DNA of 64,000 nucleotides, taken from positions 7,317,501-7,381,500 of the forward strand of contig NZ_AP021879.1 of NCBI RefSeq assembly GCF_009689005.1. The letters run 5' to 3'. The position numbers were made by a program, and so were the translations under genes. How positions within the stretch are numbered: the first letter of the stretch is position 1; every line of letters starts with the position of its first letter. This DNA comes from Desulfosarcina ovata subsp. ovata. GTDB lineage: Bacteria > Desulfobacterota > Desulfobacteria > Desulfobacterales > Desulfosarcinaceae. The notes beneath the pieces were generated by a model, which saw only the letters and a list, made by a program, of their open reading frames with translations, made no database searches and was not told where the DNA came from. Shown here piece by piece: positions 33,413 to 41,334 of the stretch.

Positions 33413-34093
33413 ATGGAAAAATTAAACGATCTGTTTGGATACGACAGCCTGGCTTTTTTTGGAAAGGTGAACGCCTCGATCTCCCATGAGTTGAAGAATG
33501 TCATGGCGATCATTTCGGAAACCGCCGGGCTGCTTAGTGATTTATCGGAGATGGCACAGGCGGGTACCCCCATCGGCGCGGATATGCTCACCAGCAGTAC
33601 CGAGAGCATCATCGAGGAAATCCAGCGCGGATTCACCACCATCCGGCAGATGAACCGGTTTGCCCATAGTGTCGACATTCCCGTTGCGTCCATCGACCTG
33701 ATGGAAATTCTGGACCTGGTCCGCAACCTGGCCGGATACCTCTCTTTTGCCGGAAAGATAAACCTGCATACCGGCCAGGGCGCGTCACCCATTGTTCTGA
33801 CCAGTCCGTTCATTCTCCAGACCATCGTCTATCAGGCGGTGGTCCTGAATTTTCAGAATGCCGGACCGGGTGCCCAACTGGATATCTCCGTTCAGCCCCG
33901 GGACGATTCAAGCTGGCGGATTCTCTTCAACGGGTTCACTGTCAAGGAGTTCGAGGTGTTTCCCGATGATCGCATTCAGCAAATGGCGGAATCGATCGGC
34001 GTTTTCATCCATTGGGAGCGTGCCGCGGACCGGTTGGAGATATCTGTCCCGGTCTCTGCCCAAGGGCTTGCCGAGTTGCAGGTTTCACCGTGA
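33413..34093 (+). CDS. DHp-type histidine kinase-like protein with degenerate ATPase domain
   Basis: A 226-residue protein. Residues 15-110 look like a HisKA/DHp two-helix hairpin with the phosphorylatable histidine retained (ISHELKNVMAIISE) and the second helix at RGFTTIRQMNRFAHS. The region after about 115 has the size of an HATPase, but the N, G1, F and G2 boxes are missing, so it should not bind ATP. It has no sensor or membrane segment. Proteins of this plan can work as histidine phosphotransferases (as in ChpT/Spo0B) or as kinase inhibitors. It lies between the receiver/kinase unit and the SulP gene and may link phosphoryl flow to the multiple receivers here. Confidence 0.7.
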   Translation: MEKLNDLFGYDSLAFFGKVNASISHELKNVMAIISETAGLLSDLSEMAQAGTPIGADMLTSSTESIIEEIQRGFTTIRQMNRFAHSVDIPVASIDLMEILDLVRNLAGYLSFAGKINLHTGQGASPIVLTSPFILQTIVYQAVVLNFQNAGPGAQLDISVQPRDDSSWRILFNGFTVKEFEVFPDDRIQQMAESIGVFIHWERAADRLEISVPVSAQGLAELQVSP

Positions 34094-34192
34094 AATCAGG
34101 GCGCAGGGGGAACCGACGGCGAAAACGGATGGCAACCCGATCGATCAACCCGATTTATACGAACGATCAACTTAAAAGGATAGGAGTGGCAC

Positions 34193-36325
34193 ATGTTGGT
34201 GAAGGTATTTCCCTTTTTGGCGTGGTTTAAAAACTACGACAAGGCATCACTGCAACTTGACGCGCTTTCGGGTTTGACCGTGGCCCTGGTTCTGATTCCT
34301 CAATCGATGGCATATGCCCAGCTGGCCGGACTGCCCGCCTATTTCGGCTTGTACGCCTCATTTCTGCCCCCCATGATCGCCGCCCTGTTCGGATCCAGTC
34401 GTCAGCTGGCAACCGGTCCCGTGGCCATCGTGTCACTGATGACAGCGGCCTCCCTGGCGCCGCTGGCCACCACCGGGAGCCCTGGATATATCGCCTATGC
34501 GGTTTTATTGGCCCTGATGGTCGGTATTTTCCAGCTGAGCCTGGGCGTTTTGCGCCTGGGGCTGGTGGTGAATTTCCTGTCCCACCCCGTGGTCAACGGC
34601 TTCACCAACGCCGCCGCTCTGATTATCGCTTCCTCCCAGCTTTCGAAAATGTTCGGCGTTTATGTCGACAATGCGCCGCACCATTACGAAACCATTATCC
34701 ATGTCATTAAGGCGGCGATCAATTACACCCACTGGCCCACCTTGTTGATCGGCGTGTTTGCCTTTGGCATCATGTACGGCCTTAAATGGCTGTCACCCCG
34801 AATCCCCAATGTTCTCGTGGCCGTTGTTATCACCACGGCCATTTCCTGGGCCACCGGATTCCAACATGACCGAATCGTCAGTGTCGATGCGATCGAATCC
34901 CCTGAAGCGCGTCATTTGATCGAGGAATTCAACAGAGCGTCCTTGGCGATTCCCGCACTTGCCGAAGAGCGGACCCGATTCGGTGAGGCCGCCAACAAAG
35001 CCAAACAAAGCCACGATGAAGTCGGCGTTTTGGATGCCGAGCATATGCTGGAGGTGACCAATCTGAAAATCTCGCATTTGAAGGAGGAGGTCCACAGCAA
35101 CCGCGAACAACTGCGCGCCATCCTGTTTGCCGGCGTGGTTCAAGACGATGACTCGATTACCTTCTATGCCAAAGACAAAATCCCTGCCGGTCTGAACAGC
35201 GACGGGCGCACGTGGCGCGTCAAAGTCGGTAACGAATCGCTGGATACGGCCAAACTCAAAATGATGGGCGGCGGCGCTGTGGTCGGCACCATTCCCAAGG
35301 GGCTGCCATCCATGAGTGTCCCGCCGATCAACATCGGCGTCATGCTGCACCTGCTGCCGTTTGCGGCGATCATTTCTCTTTTGGGGTTCATGGAAGCGAT
35401 TGCGATTGCCAAGTCCATGGCCAGTAAAACCGGACATCGGCTCGATCCCAACCAGGAGTTGATCGGTCAGGGACTGGGCAATATCTGCGGTGCCATCGGC
35501 AAGAGTTATCCCACCTCCGGGTCGTTTTCCCGTTCGGCGGTCAACCTTCAAGCTGGTGCGGTCAGCGGTCTGTCCAGCGTTTTTACCAGCGCGGCGGTGG
35601 TGATTGTGCTTTTATTTTTTACGCCATTGCTCTATCATCTTCCCCAGGCCGTACTGGCCGCGGTCATCATGATGGCCGTGATTGGTCTGCTCAACGTTTC
35701 CGGTTTCATCCATGCCTGGAAGGCCAAATGGTATGACGGCGCGATCTCCATTATCGCCTTTGTCAGTACCTTGGTTTTCGCTCCTCATCTGGACAAAGGG
35801 ATCATGATCGGTGTGGTGCTGTCCTTGATGGTTTTCCTGTACAAAAGCATGCGTCCGAGAGTGGTTTTTCTGTCCCGCTCGGAGGATGAGGAGTTGCGCT
35901 GCGTGAGCACCCACAGTCTTGAGGAGTGTCCCTACGTGACCCTGGTCCGCTTCGAAGGGCCCCTGTTTTTCGCCAATGCCAGCTATCTTGAGGATACGAT
36001 CACCGAGATGATCAGCACCAAAGACGGGCTCAATCATATTCTCGTCGCTGCCCACGGCATCAACGACATTGATTCATCGGGAGAGGAAACCTTGTCGCTG
36101 ATCGTGGATCGGGTGAGAAGCAGTGGCATCGACATTTCCATGTGCGGGGTTAACGAGACGGTCATGGAAGTATTCAACCGTACCCACTTTTTGGCCAAAA
36201 TCGGTGAAGACCATATTTACCCGACCCTGGAAAAAGGCATCGTTGCCGTCCATCAATCCGCCCACGAAAACAACCCGGATGCGAACTGCCCGTTGTTGAA
36301 CGCTTGTCAACTTGTTGAAGCCTAA
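34193..36325 (+). CDS. SulP-family anion transporter with STAS domain and coiled-coil insertion
   Basis: A 710-residue SLC26/SulP transporter. The signature LIPQSMAYAQLAGLPAYFGLYASFLPP lies at about 35-60. Membrane segments run to about 225 and from 380 to about 550, and a STAS domain follows at about 570-690 (RFEGPLFFANASYLED, HGINDIDSSGEETL). Residues about 231-355 are an unusual hydrophilic insertion with heptad-like helices (LIEEFNRASLAIPALAEERT and the following ~60 residues) between transport segments, where ordinary SulP proteins have only a short loop. Substrate is probably sulfate, bicarbonate or another oxyanion. The gene sits inside the signalling island, 15 bp before the kinase-like/REC fusion gene, with which it is probably cotranscribed. 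Confidence 0.88.
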   Translation: MLVKVFPFLAWFKNYDKASLQLDALSGLTVALVLIPQSMAYAQLAGLPAYFGLYASFLPPMIAALFGSSRQLATGPVAIVSLMTAASLAPLATTGSPGYIAYAVLLALMVGIFQLSLGVLRLGLVVNFLSHPVVNGFTNAAALIIASSQLSKMFGVYVDNAPHHYETIIHVIKAAINYTHWPTLLIGVFAFGIMYGLKWLSPRIPNVLVAVVITTAISWATGFQHDRIVSVDAIESPEARHLIEEFNRASLAIPALAEERTRFGEAANKAKQSHDEVGVLDAEHMLEVTNLKISHLKEEVHSNREQLRAILFAGVVQDDDSITFYAKDKIPAGLNSDGRTWRVKVGNESLDTAKLKMMGGGAVVGTIPKGLPSMSVPPINIGVMLHLLPFAAIISLLGFMEAIAIAKSMASKTGHRLDPNQELIGQGLGNICGAIGKSYPTSGSFSRSAVNLQAGAVSGLSSVFTSAAVVIVLLFFTPLLYHLPQAVLAAVIMMAVIGLLNVSGFIHAWKAKWYDGAISIIAFVSTLVFAPHLDKGIMIGVVLSLMVFLYKSMRPRVVFLSRSEDEELRCVSTHSLEECPYVTLVRFEGPLFFANASYLEDTITEMISTKDGLNHILVAAHGINDIDSSGEETLSLIVDRVRSSGIDISMCGVNETVMEVFNRTHFLAKIGEDHIYPTLEKGIVAVHQSAHENNPDANCPLLNACQLVEA

Positions 36326-36340
36326 AAGGAGGAGTTATCC

Positions 36341-37564
36341 ATGCCAGTCATTACCTTGTTCAGCGGCAGTTACTGCAACGAGAAAGAAGTTGTCCAGGAG
36401 ATTGGGCTGCGGACGGGTTATCCGCTGATTTCAGACAAGGAAATTGTCGCCGAAGCCAGCCAGCGTGCCGGCATCCCCGAAAACCGGATCGAGCGGGTGT
36501 TCTCGAATAAAACATCGGTATTCAACCGCTTGACCCGCGAGCGTGAGCGTTCGCTGGCCTACCTTCGGTCGGTCCTGGCCGAACGCCTTTCCGAAGACGC
36601 GCTGATGATCAGCGGGTTTGCCGCACAACTGATCCCGCGTGAAATCAGCCATGTGCTGCGGGTCTGTCTGATCGCTGACATGAGCTCGCGGGTTGCCGCC
36701 GCTGTCCAAGAACGCCAGATCAGCGACGCCGAGGCCCTGAAAATCATCCACCGTGAGGATGAGAAGTGTGCCGCATGGATGCATCGGCTATACGAAACGC
36801 TTGACCCGTGGAGTGCCTCACTCTACGATATTTGCCTGCCGACCGATAAGACCTCGCCGGACGAAATTGCCGGGTTGATTGAAAAGAGTATTGACCAGTC
36901 GGTCATCAAACTCGCCAGCGGATCCAAACAGGCGGTCGATGATTTCAACACCGCCGCCAATTTGGAAATCGCGCTGGTCAAAAAAGGCCATACTGTCGGG
37001 GTTGAGGTCAAGGAGAGCGTTGCTACCCTGACCATCAACAAACATGTTCTCATGCTCAGCCGCCTTGAAGAGGAACTCAAGGAGATTGCCATCCAGGTGG
37101 CGGGCGTAACGGCTGTTGAGACCAAGGTGGGCCCCGGGTACTACCAGACCGATGTTTATCGCCGTCAGGATTTCGAAGCCCCGTCGAAGATCCTGCTGGT
37201 CGACGATGAGAAAAAATATGTTCAGACCCTGTCCAAACGGTTGATGATGCGCGAGCTGGATTCGGCAGTGGTCTATGATGGTGAATCGGCCCTTGAACTG
37301 GCCCGCGAGGATGAACCCGATGTGATGATTCTGGACCTCAGAATGCCCGGTATTGACGGTATCGAAGTGTTACGCCGCGTGAAAAAGACCCACCCGGCCA
37401 TTGAGGTGATCGTTTTAACCAGCCAGGGGTCGGAAGCGGATAAAAAAACGTGCATGGAGTTGGGTGCGTTTGCATTTTTATCAAAATCGGTTGATATTGA
37501 GGAATTGAGCAAAACCATCAACGCTGCCCATGAGAAAATCAGTCAAGCGCGTGCCAGGCAGTAG
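36341..37564 (+). CDS. Cytidylate-kinase-like protein fused to a receiver domain
   Basis: A 407-residue three-part protein with an AGGAGG site. Residues 1-205 are Cytidylate_kin2-like (TGYPLISDKEIVAEASQRAG, a long RL-containing segment, VLRVCLIADMSSRVAAAV, HREDEKCAAWMHRLY); strand 1 is FSGSYCNEKEV, so the P-loop is degenerate. About 205-280 is a BON-like unit ending AGVTAVETKVGPGYYQTDVY. Residues 283-400 are a full receiver: ILLVDDEKK, phospho-acceptor in VMILDLRMPG, VLTSQGSE and FLSKSV. The kinase and BON parts parallel the protein at 27890, which has no receiver. Being downstream of SulP suggests phosphorylation-dependent regulation of transport or of nucleotide signalling. I know no characterised protein with this order of domains. 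Confidence 0.8.
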   Translation: MPVITLFSGSYCNEKEVVQEIGLRTGYPLISDKEIVAEASQRAGIPENRIERVFSNKTSVFNRLTRERERSLAYLRSVLAERLSEDALMISGFAAQLIPREISHVLRVCLIADMSSRVAAAVQERQISDAEALKIIHREDEKCAAWMHRLYETLDPWSASLYDICLPTDKTSPDEIAGLIEKSIDQSVIKLASGSKQAVDDFNTAANLEIALVKKGHTVGVEVKESVATLTINKHVLMLSRLEEELKEIAIQVAGVTAVETKVGPGYYQTDVYRRQDFEAPSKILLVDDEKKYVQTLSKRLMMRELDSAVVYDGESALELAREDEPDVMILDLRMPGIDGIEVLRRVKKTHPAIEVIVLTSQGSEADKKTCMELGAFAFLSKSVDIEELSKTINAAHEKISQARARQ

Positions 37565-37760
37565 CCGGCCCAAACGGATCGTTTCCCCGCATCGTGCTTT
37601 TGCCACGACCGGGCACGGATGCCAGGCGGATGGCATACCATTGAATTTTCTTTGCATCTATGTTTAAAAAGATGCAACATGAATTGTCGGACAACACCTC
37701 GTAAACACACGCCTGATTTGGGGGGCCATCTTTTCTTAACCCACACAACTGGAGGGTGCC
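37565..37760. promoter_or_regulatory. Intergenic region with TTGCATC-N12-GATGCAA inverted repeat
   Basis: TTGCATC at 37652-37658 and GATGCAA at 37671-37677 form an inverted repeat before the receiver gene at 37761. It shares half-sites with the TTGC-N5-GCAA motif but has a longer spacer. A TGGCAT...TTGA pair nearby has the wrong spacing for sigma54. Confidence 0.3.
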
Positions 37761-38255
37761 ATGGAAACAGAAAATAAAATTAGAATCCTTCTGGTCGATG
37801 ATGAGGTCAAATTTTTAACTGCGATCGCGGATCGACTTTCCCTTAAAGGATTTGTGGTAACAACGGCAGATAATGGCGACGACGCCATCAAGGAAGCCGA
37901 AAAAGGCGGTTTCGATGTGGCGGTGGTCGACCTGCAGATGCCCGGAACCGATGGTGCGGCGGTCTTGAAAATTCTCAAACAAAACCACAAATTCATTGAA
38001 ATCATCATGCTGACCGGACATGCCACGGTGGATTCAGCCGTGGAATGCACCCGCCTGGGTGCCTTTAAATACCTTGAAAAACCATACGATTTCGAACGGT
38101 TGGTCGATGCTCTCAAAGAAGCCTATGAGGCCAGAATGAAAAAGAAGTTTGAGCACAACCAGCAGCGTATGGAGGCGATTCAAAAGCTTTCTATGCACCA
38201 GTCTCCGCTGGGATTGCTCAAGGAACTGGCCCGGCTCGACGATGGGGTGAAATAG
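37761..38255 (+). CDS. Response regulator with short helical tail
   Basis: A 164-residue protein with a CTGGAGG ribosome binding site. The receiver (ILLVDDEVK, phospho-acceptor in VAVVDLQMPG, MLTGHATVDSAVECT, YLEKPYDFE) occupies residues 8-125. It resembles the receivers of NtrC-type regulators rather than CheY. The tail of about 40 residues is charged and helical (EARMKKKFEHNQQRMEAIQKL) with no DNA-binding motif. It may bind another protein in this island, for example the stress protein 52 bp downstream. Confidence 0.88.
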   Translation: METENKIRILLVDDEVKFLTAIADRLSLKGFVVTTADNGDDAIKEAEKGGFDVAVVDLQMPGTDGAAVLKILKQNHKFIEIIMLTGHATVDSAVECTRLGAFKYLEKPYDFERLVDALKEAYEARMKKKFEHNQQRMEAIQKLSMHQSPLGLLKELARLDDGVK

Positions 38256-38306
38256 CTGTCCTTTCAACTATTTCTTCCGTTAAATGAAACTTAACAGAAA
38301 TTGACA

Positions 38307-39134
38307 ATGCGTACTGATTTGTTCCATGTATTCAGAAGCACTCCCCTGGGGCGGGAAACCTTCATGCAGTCGATCTATTTTTGCCGGACGCTGGATATCA
38401 CCCTGAGCGTTTATGTTCCGGAGGATACCCAGTTCATGATGTACTTCGACCACGACGCCGTGCAGGTCAAACTGGATCATTCCTATCTCAGTGATCCAGC
38501 ATCGGCGGTAGAGCGGGTGCGGGCCCTGGCTGCCAATTCCGGGGTGGAGACCCGCTTTATCGACCCCATCAACCGAACGGCCAGCAACCTTCCCGACCTG
38601 CCGACCCACTTCAGCTTCATGTGCTGCCCACGCTCCGTCAGCGATCAGGCTTCCAAAATCGGCCTGGGGTACATCGGGCCGAAAGTTCGTCATATTATCC
38701 GTTCGGCAACATTTCCCGTGCTCCTGACCCCGCCGGTTTTCAAACCCTGGACCAGCATCGCCGTCCTTTTCGGCGGATCGGACAGCGCGCTCAATGCCCT
38801 GCGCACCGGTATCGTTTTCGCCGAGCGATCCGGCTTCCCGCTGGACCTGTTTATTCAACAGGAGCAGGAACCGGACTATTACATACAGCGGGTCCATGCG
38901 GCCGGTCTCGAAAAGGCGCTGGCTCGCTGTTGCCGTCGGCGGTACGAATTTGCCGATGGCGCGTTTGATCACAACCTCTACAACTTACCCCACGATGCGC
39001 TGGTTTTATCCGGTGCATACGGACACGGCCGGATCAGAAATCTGCTTTTCGGAAGCAAGATGGAGATCGCCCAAACCACCCTGACCACCAGCATGCTGGT
39101 TACCGGCCCTCAGGCAACCGCCCATCTGAACTGA
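38307..39134 (+). CDS. Tandem universal stress protein-like protein
   Basis: A 275-residue protein that appears to contain two Usp-type alpha/beta units. The first (about 1-140) begins FHVFRSTPLGRETFMQSIYF and ends SATFPVLLTPPVF. The second (about 145-275) begins IAVLFGGSDSALNALRTGIVFAERSG and ends with ALVLSGAYGHGRIRNLLFGSKMEIAQTTLTTSMLV. The latter resembles the G-x2-G-x9-G-(S/T) ATP-binding signature (GAYGHGRIRNLLFGSKM), so ATP binding by the second unit is plausible. The ATG at 38307 is preferred over a TTG at 38301. It closes the signalling run; a hairpin follows the stop. Confidence 0.8.
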   Translation: MRTDLFHVFRSTPLGRETFMQSIYFCRTLDITLSVYVPEDTQFMMYFDHDAVQVKLDHSYLSDPASAVERVRALAANSGVETRFIDPINRTASNLPDLPTHFSFMCCPRSVSDQASKIGLGYIGPKVRHIIRSATFPVLLTPPVFKPWTSIAVLFGGSDSALNALRTGIVFAERSGFPLDLFIQQEQEPDYYIQRVHAAGLEKALARCCRRRYEFADGAFDHNLYNLPHDALVLSGAYGHGRIRNLLFGSKMEIAQTTLTTSMLVTGPQATAHLN

Positions 39135-39136
39135 CC

Positions 39137-39153
39137 GGCGGAATTTTTCCGCC
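39137..39153 (+). terminator. Short hairpin after the stress-protein gene
   Basis: GGCGGAA and TTCCGCC pair perfectly around TTT, three bases after the stop codon. There is no T-run, so this is a weak terminator candidate at the island's right edge. Confidence 0.4.
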
Positions 39154-39162
39154 CTCCTGTTG

Positions 39163-39191
39163 TTGACCCCCATCCAAGACAGCGGTATTCT
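39163..39191 (+). promoter_or_regulatory. Sigma70 promoter of the glycine-zipper lipoprotein gene
   Basis: TTGACC (39163-39168), a 17-bp spacer and TATTCT (39186-39191), 37 bp before the ATG at 39228. Confidence 0.55.
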
Positions 39192-39227
39192 ACGAATACA
39201 ATCTTTTTGTGAACACAAACGGAGACA

Positions 39228-39914
39228 ATGCCGATGCAACGCTCTATTTATCTGCTGATTGCTGCCGTTTTGGGAATCTGTTTCACCGGGTGTTATACCC
39301 CTCAGGGGCGGCCGGACTACACGGCTTCCGGGGCACTGGCCGGCGCCGCCACGGGTGCGATTGCCGGTAGCCTTACCCACCATCCGGGCCACGGTGCCGT
39401 CGTCGGTGGGGCCGTGGGGGCTCTGGTTGGCGGGCTCATCGGGCACGGGATGGATCAGGCCCAGGCGGCCCAACTGCGCGCCCAGGCGCCGCAGACCCTG
39501 CAGCGGGTGGAAACCGGGCTGCCCCTGACGGCGGCGGACGTGCAGGCTCTGAGCCGGGCGGGTGTGGGCGATGACCTGATCATCAGCCAAATTCGCAACT
39601 CCCGTACGGTCTACCACCTCACCAGCGCGGACATCATCGCATTGAAGAATTCGGGGGTCAGCGAACGGGTGATCGATTTTATGATCAATACACCGGCCCA
39701 GATTCCGTCGGCCCAGGTTTCCGGCGTGATCGGGACGCTGCCGCCCCCGCCACCCGCCGAGACCATTGTGGTCAGCCCGGGCCCCGACTACTTCTGGGTG
39801 GGTGGTGCCTGGTTGTGGCTGGGCGACCGCTGGTTCTGGAATCATGGGTACTGGTATCGGCCGCTGCACCCCCATCACCATCACTTCCACCACCCCGGCC
39901 GCAGGCGGCGCTGA
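39228..39914 (+). CDS. Glycine-zipper outer-membrane-type lipoprotein with histidine-rich tail
   Basis: A 228-residue lipoprotein: signal peptide ending in lipobox FTGC at about residue 22, then a glycine-zipper segment (SGALAGAATGAIAGS and VVGGAVGALVGGLIGHGM, about 34-76), as in the SlyB/17-kDa antigen families. About 95-145 contain two short helical repeats (LTAADVQALSRAGVGDDLIISQI, LTSADIIALKNSGVSERVIDFM). The C terminus has a Trp/Tyr-rich YFWVGGAWLWLGDRWFW region and a tail of clustered His and Arg (HPHHHHFHHPGRRRR). It is probably an envelope-stability or metal-binding lipoprotein; the function is not established. It has its own promoter and stands before the RND operon. Confidence 0.8.
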   Translation: MPMQRSIYLLIAAVLGICFTGCYTPQGRPDYTASGALAGAATGAIAGSLTHHPGHGAVVGGAVGALVGGLIGHGMDQAQAAQLRAQAPQTLQRVETGLPLTAADVQALSRAGVGDDLIISQIRNSRTVYHLTSADIIALKNSGVSERVIDFMINTPAQIPSAQVSGVIGTLPPPPPAETIVVSPGPDYFWVGGAWLWLGDRWFWNHGYWYRPLHPHHHHFHHPGRRRR

Positions 39915-40167
39915 TGACGATGTAACCATTTACCGTCAAACCGGTTCCAAAGACTCAGGCAAAGCACAATTGGCGTCATCCGGAGATCTCTGCGGTCTCC
40001 GCTAACGCCTCAATTTTCGCGGACTGATCGCAACAGATCGTAGGCCAACGCGAACGCCGCTGCTCGGGTTGTTCTTGATCTCATCTCCCCGGCATGCTTA
40101 AAGAACCGATAAGCGTTGTTCGTTCAACAATCATTACAAGCAGACAAACCGGCTGAGGAAACAAATC

Positions 40168-41334
40168 ATGAGAAAACTTGTTTTACCGGCACTATTGGCT
40201 TTTGCGTTGCTGATTTTCTCCGTTCAATGCTCAGAGAAGATCGAACCGGGAACCACTCCGGTCGACAGTGGCCCGGCGGTATCCGTACGGGTGGTTGACG
40301 TCCGCAGCGCCGTTCAGCCGATCCTTTATGAAGCCGTCGGAACGGTCAGGGCCAGGCTCTCGGCAACGGTTTCCAGTAAATTGATGGGAACCATCCAGGC
40401 GTTCAATGTCAAGGAGGGCGACGACGTAAAAAAAGGCGATCTGCTGGTTCGTATTGACGATCGTCAGGTCGCCGCCCAGCTGGATCAGGCCCGGGCGGCC
40501 CTGGCAGAGGCGAAAAGGGCGGAAGCCGGGGCGGTTTCAGCGCGGATTGCCGCCGAAGCGGGTGCCCAGCGTGCCCGGCTTTCCTTTGAGCGCAATCGCA
40601 CCATGCTCGAAGGCGGCGCCATCACCCAGGAAATGTTCGAAACGGTTGACGCCCAGCACAAGCAGGCCCGGGCTTCCCTGGCCCAGGCCAAGGCCATGGT
40701 GGAGGCGGCGCGTTTCCGGGTCAAACAGGCCCAGGCAGCCGTGGAAGCTGCCACTGTCGCCCGGAAGGATGCCCACGTGTTGGCTCCGTTTGACGGCCAG
40801 GTGACCGCCAAACAGGCCGATGCGGGTGCTTTGGCCTCTCCGGGTATGCCGCTGTTAACCCTGGAGCGCGAGGGTGGCTACCGGGTCGACCTGGTGGTTC
40901 CCGAGACCCATATTCGCGCAGTGAAGACAGGGCTGCCGGTGGCCGTACGGATTCCCGCCGTGAGTGAAATCCCCATCCGCGGAACGGTCGATGTGATCGT
41001 TCCATCGGGTGACCAGGGCAGCCGGACTTTCGTTGTCCAGGTGGGGATTCCCGTCATCGACGGGCTGCGTTCGGGAATGTTTGCCCGGGTGCCGCTGACC
41101 ATCGGCGAGCAGAAGATCCTGCGTATTCCCCGTTCGGCCGTGGTCCATGAAGGGCAGTTGACCGGGGTATTCATCGTCGATGCCGGGAACATCGCCCGCT
41201 TTCGCCTGATTCGCACCGGCCGCGACTATGACGATTCCGTGGAAGTGATTTCGGGTATCGAGGACGAGACCCGGCTGGTGGCCCAGCCGCCGGCCCAATT
41301 GAGCAACGGAGCTGCCGTGGAGTTTGCAAAATGA
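40168..41334 (+). CDS. RND efflux periplasmic adaptor (membrane fusion protein)
   Basis: A 388-residue adaptor lipoprotein: signal peptide with lipobox SVQC (about residue 20), barrel-sandwich/lipoyl halves (SSKLMGTIQAFNVKEGDDVKKGDLLVRID and VLAPFDGQVTAKQADAGALASPGMPLLTL), between them an Ala-rich coiled-coil hairpin (about 105-200), then a beta-barrel (GTVDVIVPSGDQGSRTFVVQV) and membrane-proximal domain. It links the inner-membrane pump to an outer-membrane channel, which is not encoded nearby. Its stop overlaps the pump start (ATGA). Preceded by an AGGAAAC site. Confidence 0.92.
   Translation: MRKLVLPALLAFALLIFSVQCSEKIEPGTTPVDSGPAVSVRVVDVRSAVQPILYEAVGTVRARLSATVSSKLMGTIQAFNVKEGDDVKKGDLLVRIDDRQVAAQLDQARAALAEAKRAEAGAVSARIAAEAGAQRARLSFERNRTMLEGGAITQEMFETVDAQHKQARASLAQAKAMVEAARFRVKQAQAAVEAATVARKDAHVLAPFDGQVTAKQADAGALASPGMPLLTLEREGGYRVDLVVPETHIRAVKTGLPVAVRIPAVSEIPIRGTVDVIVPSGDQGSRTFVVQVGIPVIDGLRSGMFARVPLTIGEQKILRIPRSAVVHEGQLTGVFIVDAGNIARFRLIRTGRDYDDSVEVISGIEDETRLVAQPPAQLSNGAAVEFAK

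Noticed and set aside
37629..37645. Possible sigma54 promoter TGGCAT...TTGA before the receiver at 37761
   Set aside because: The spacer between the two elements is one base too short for sigma54.
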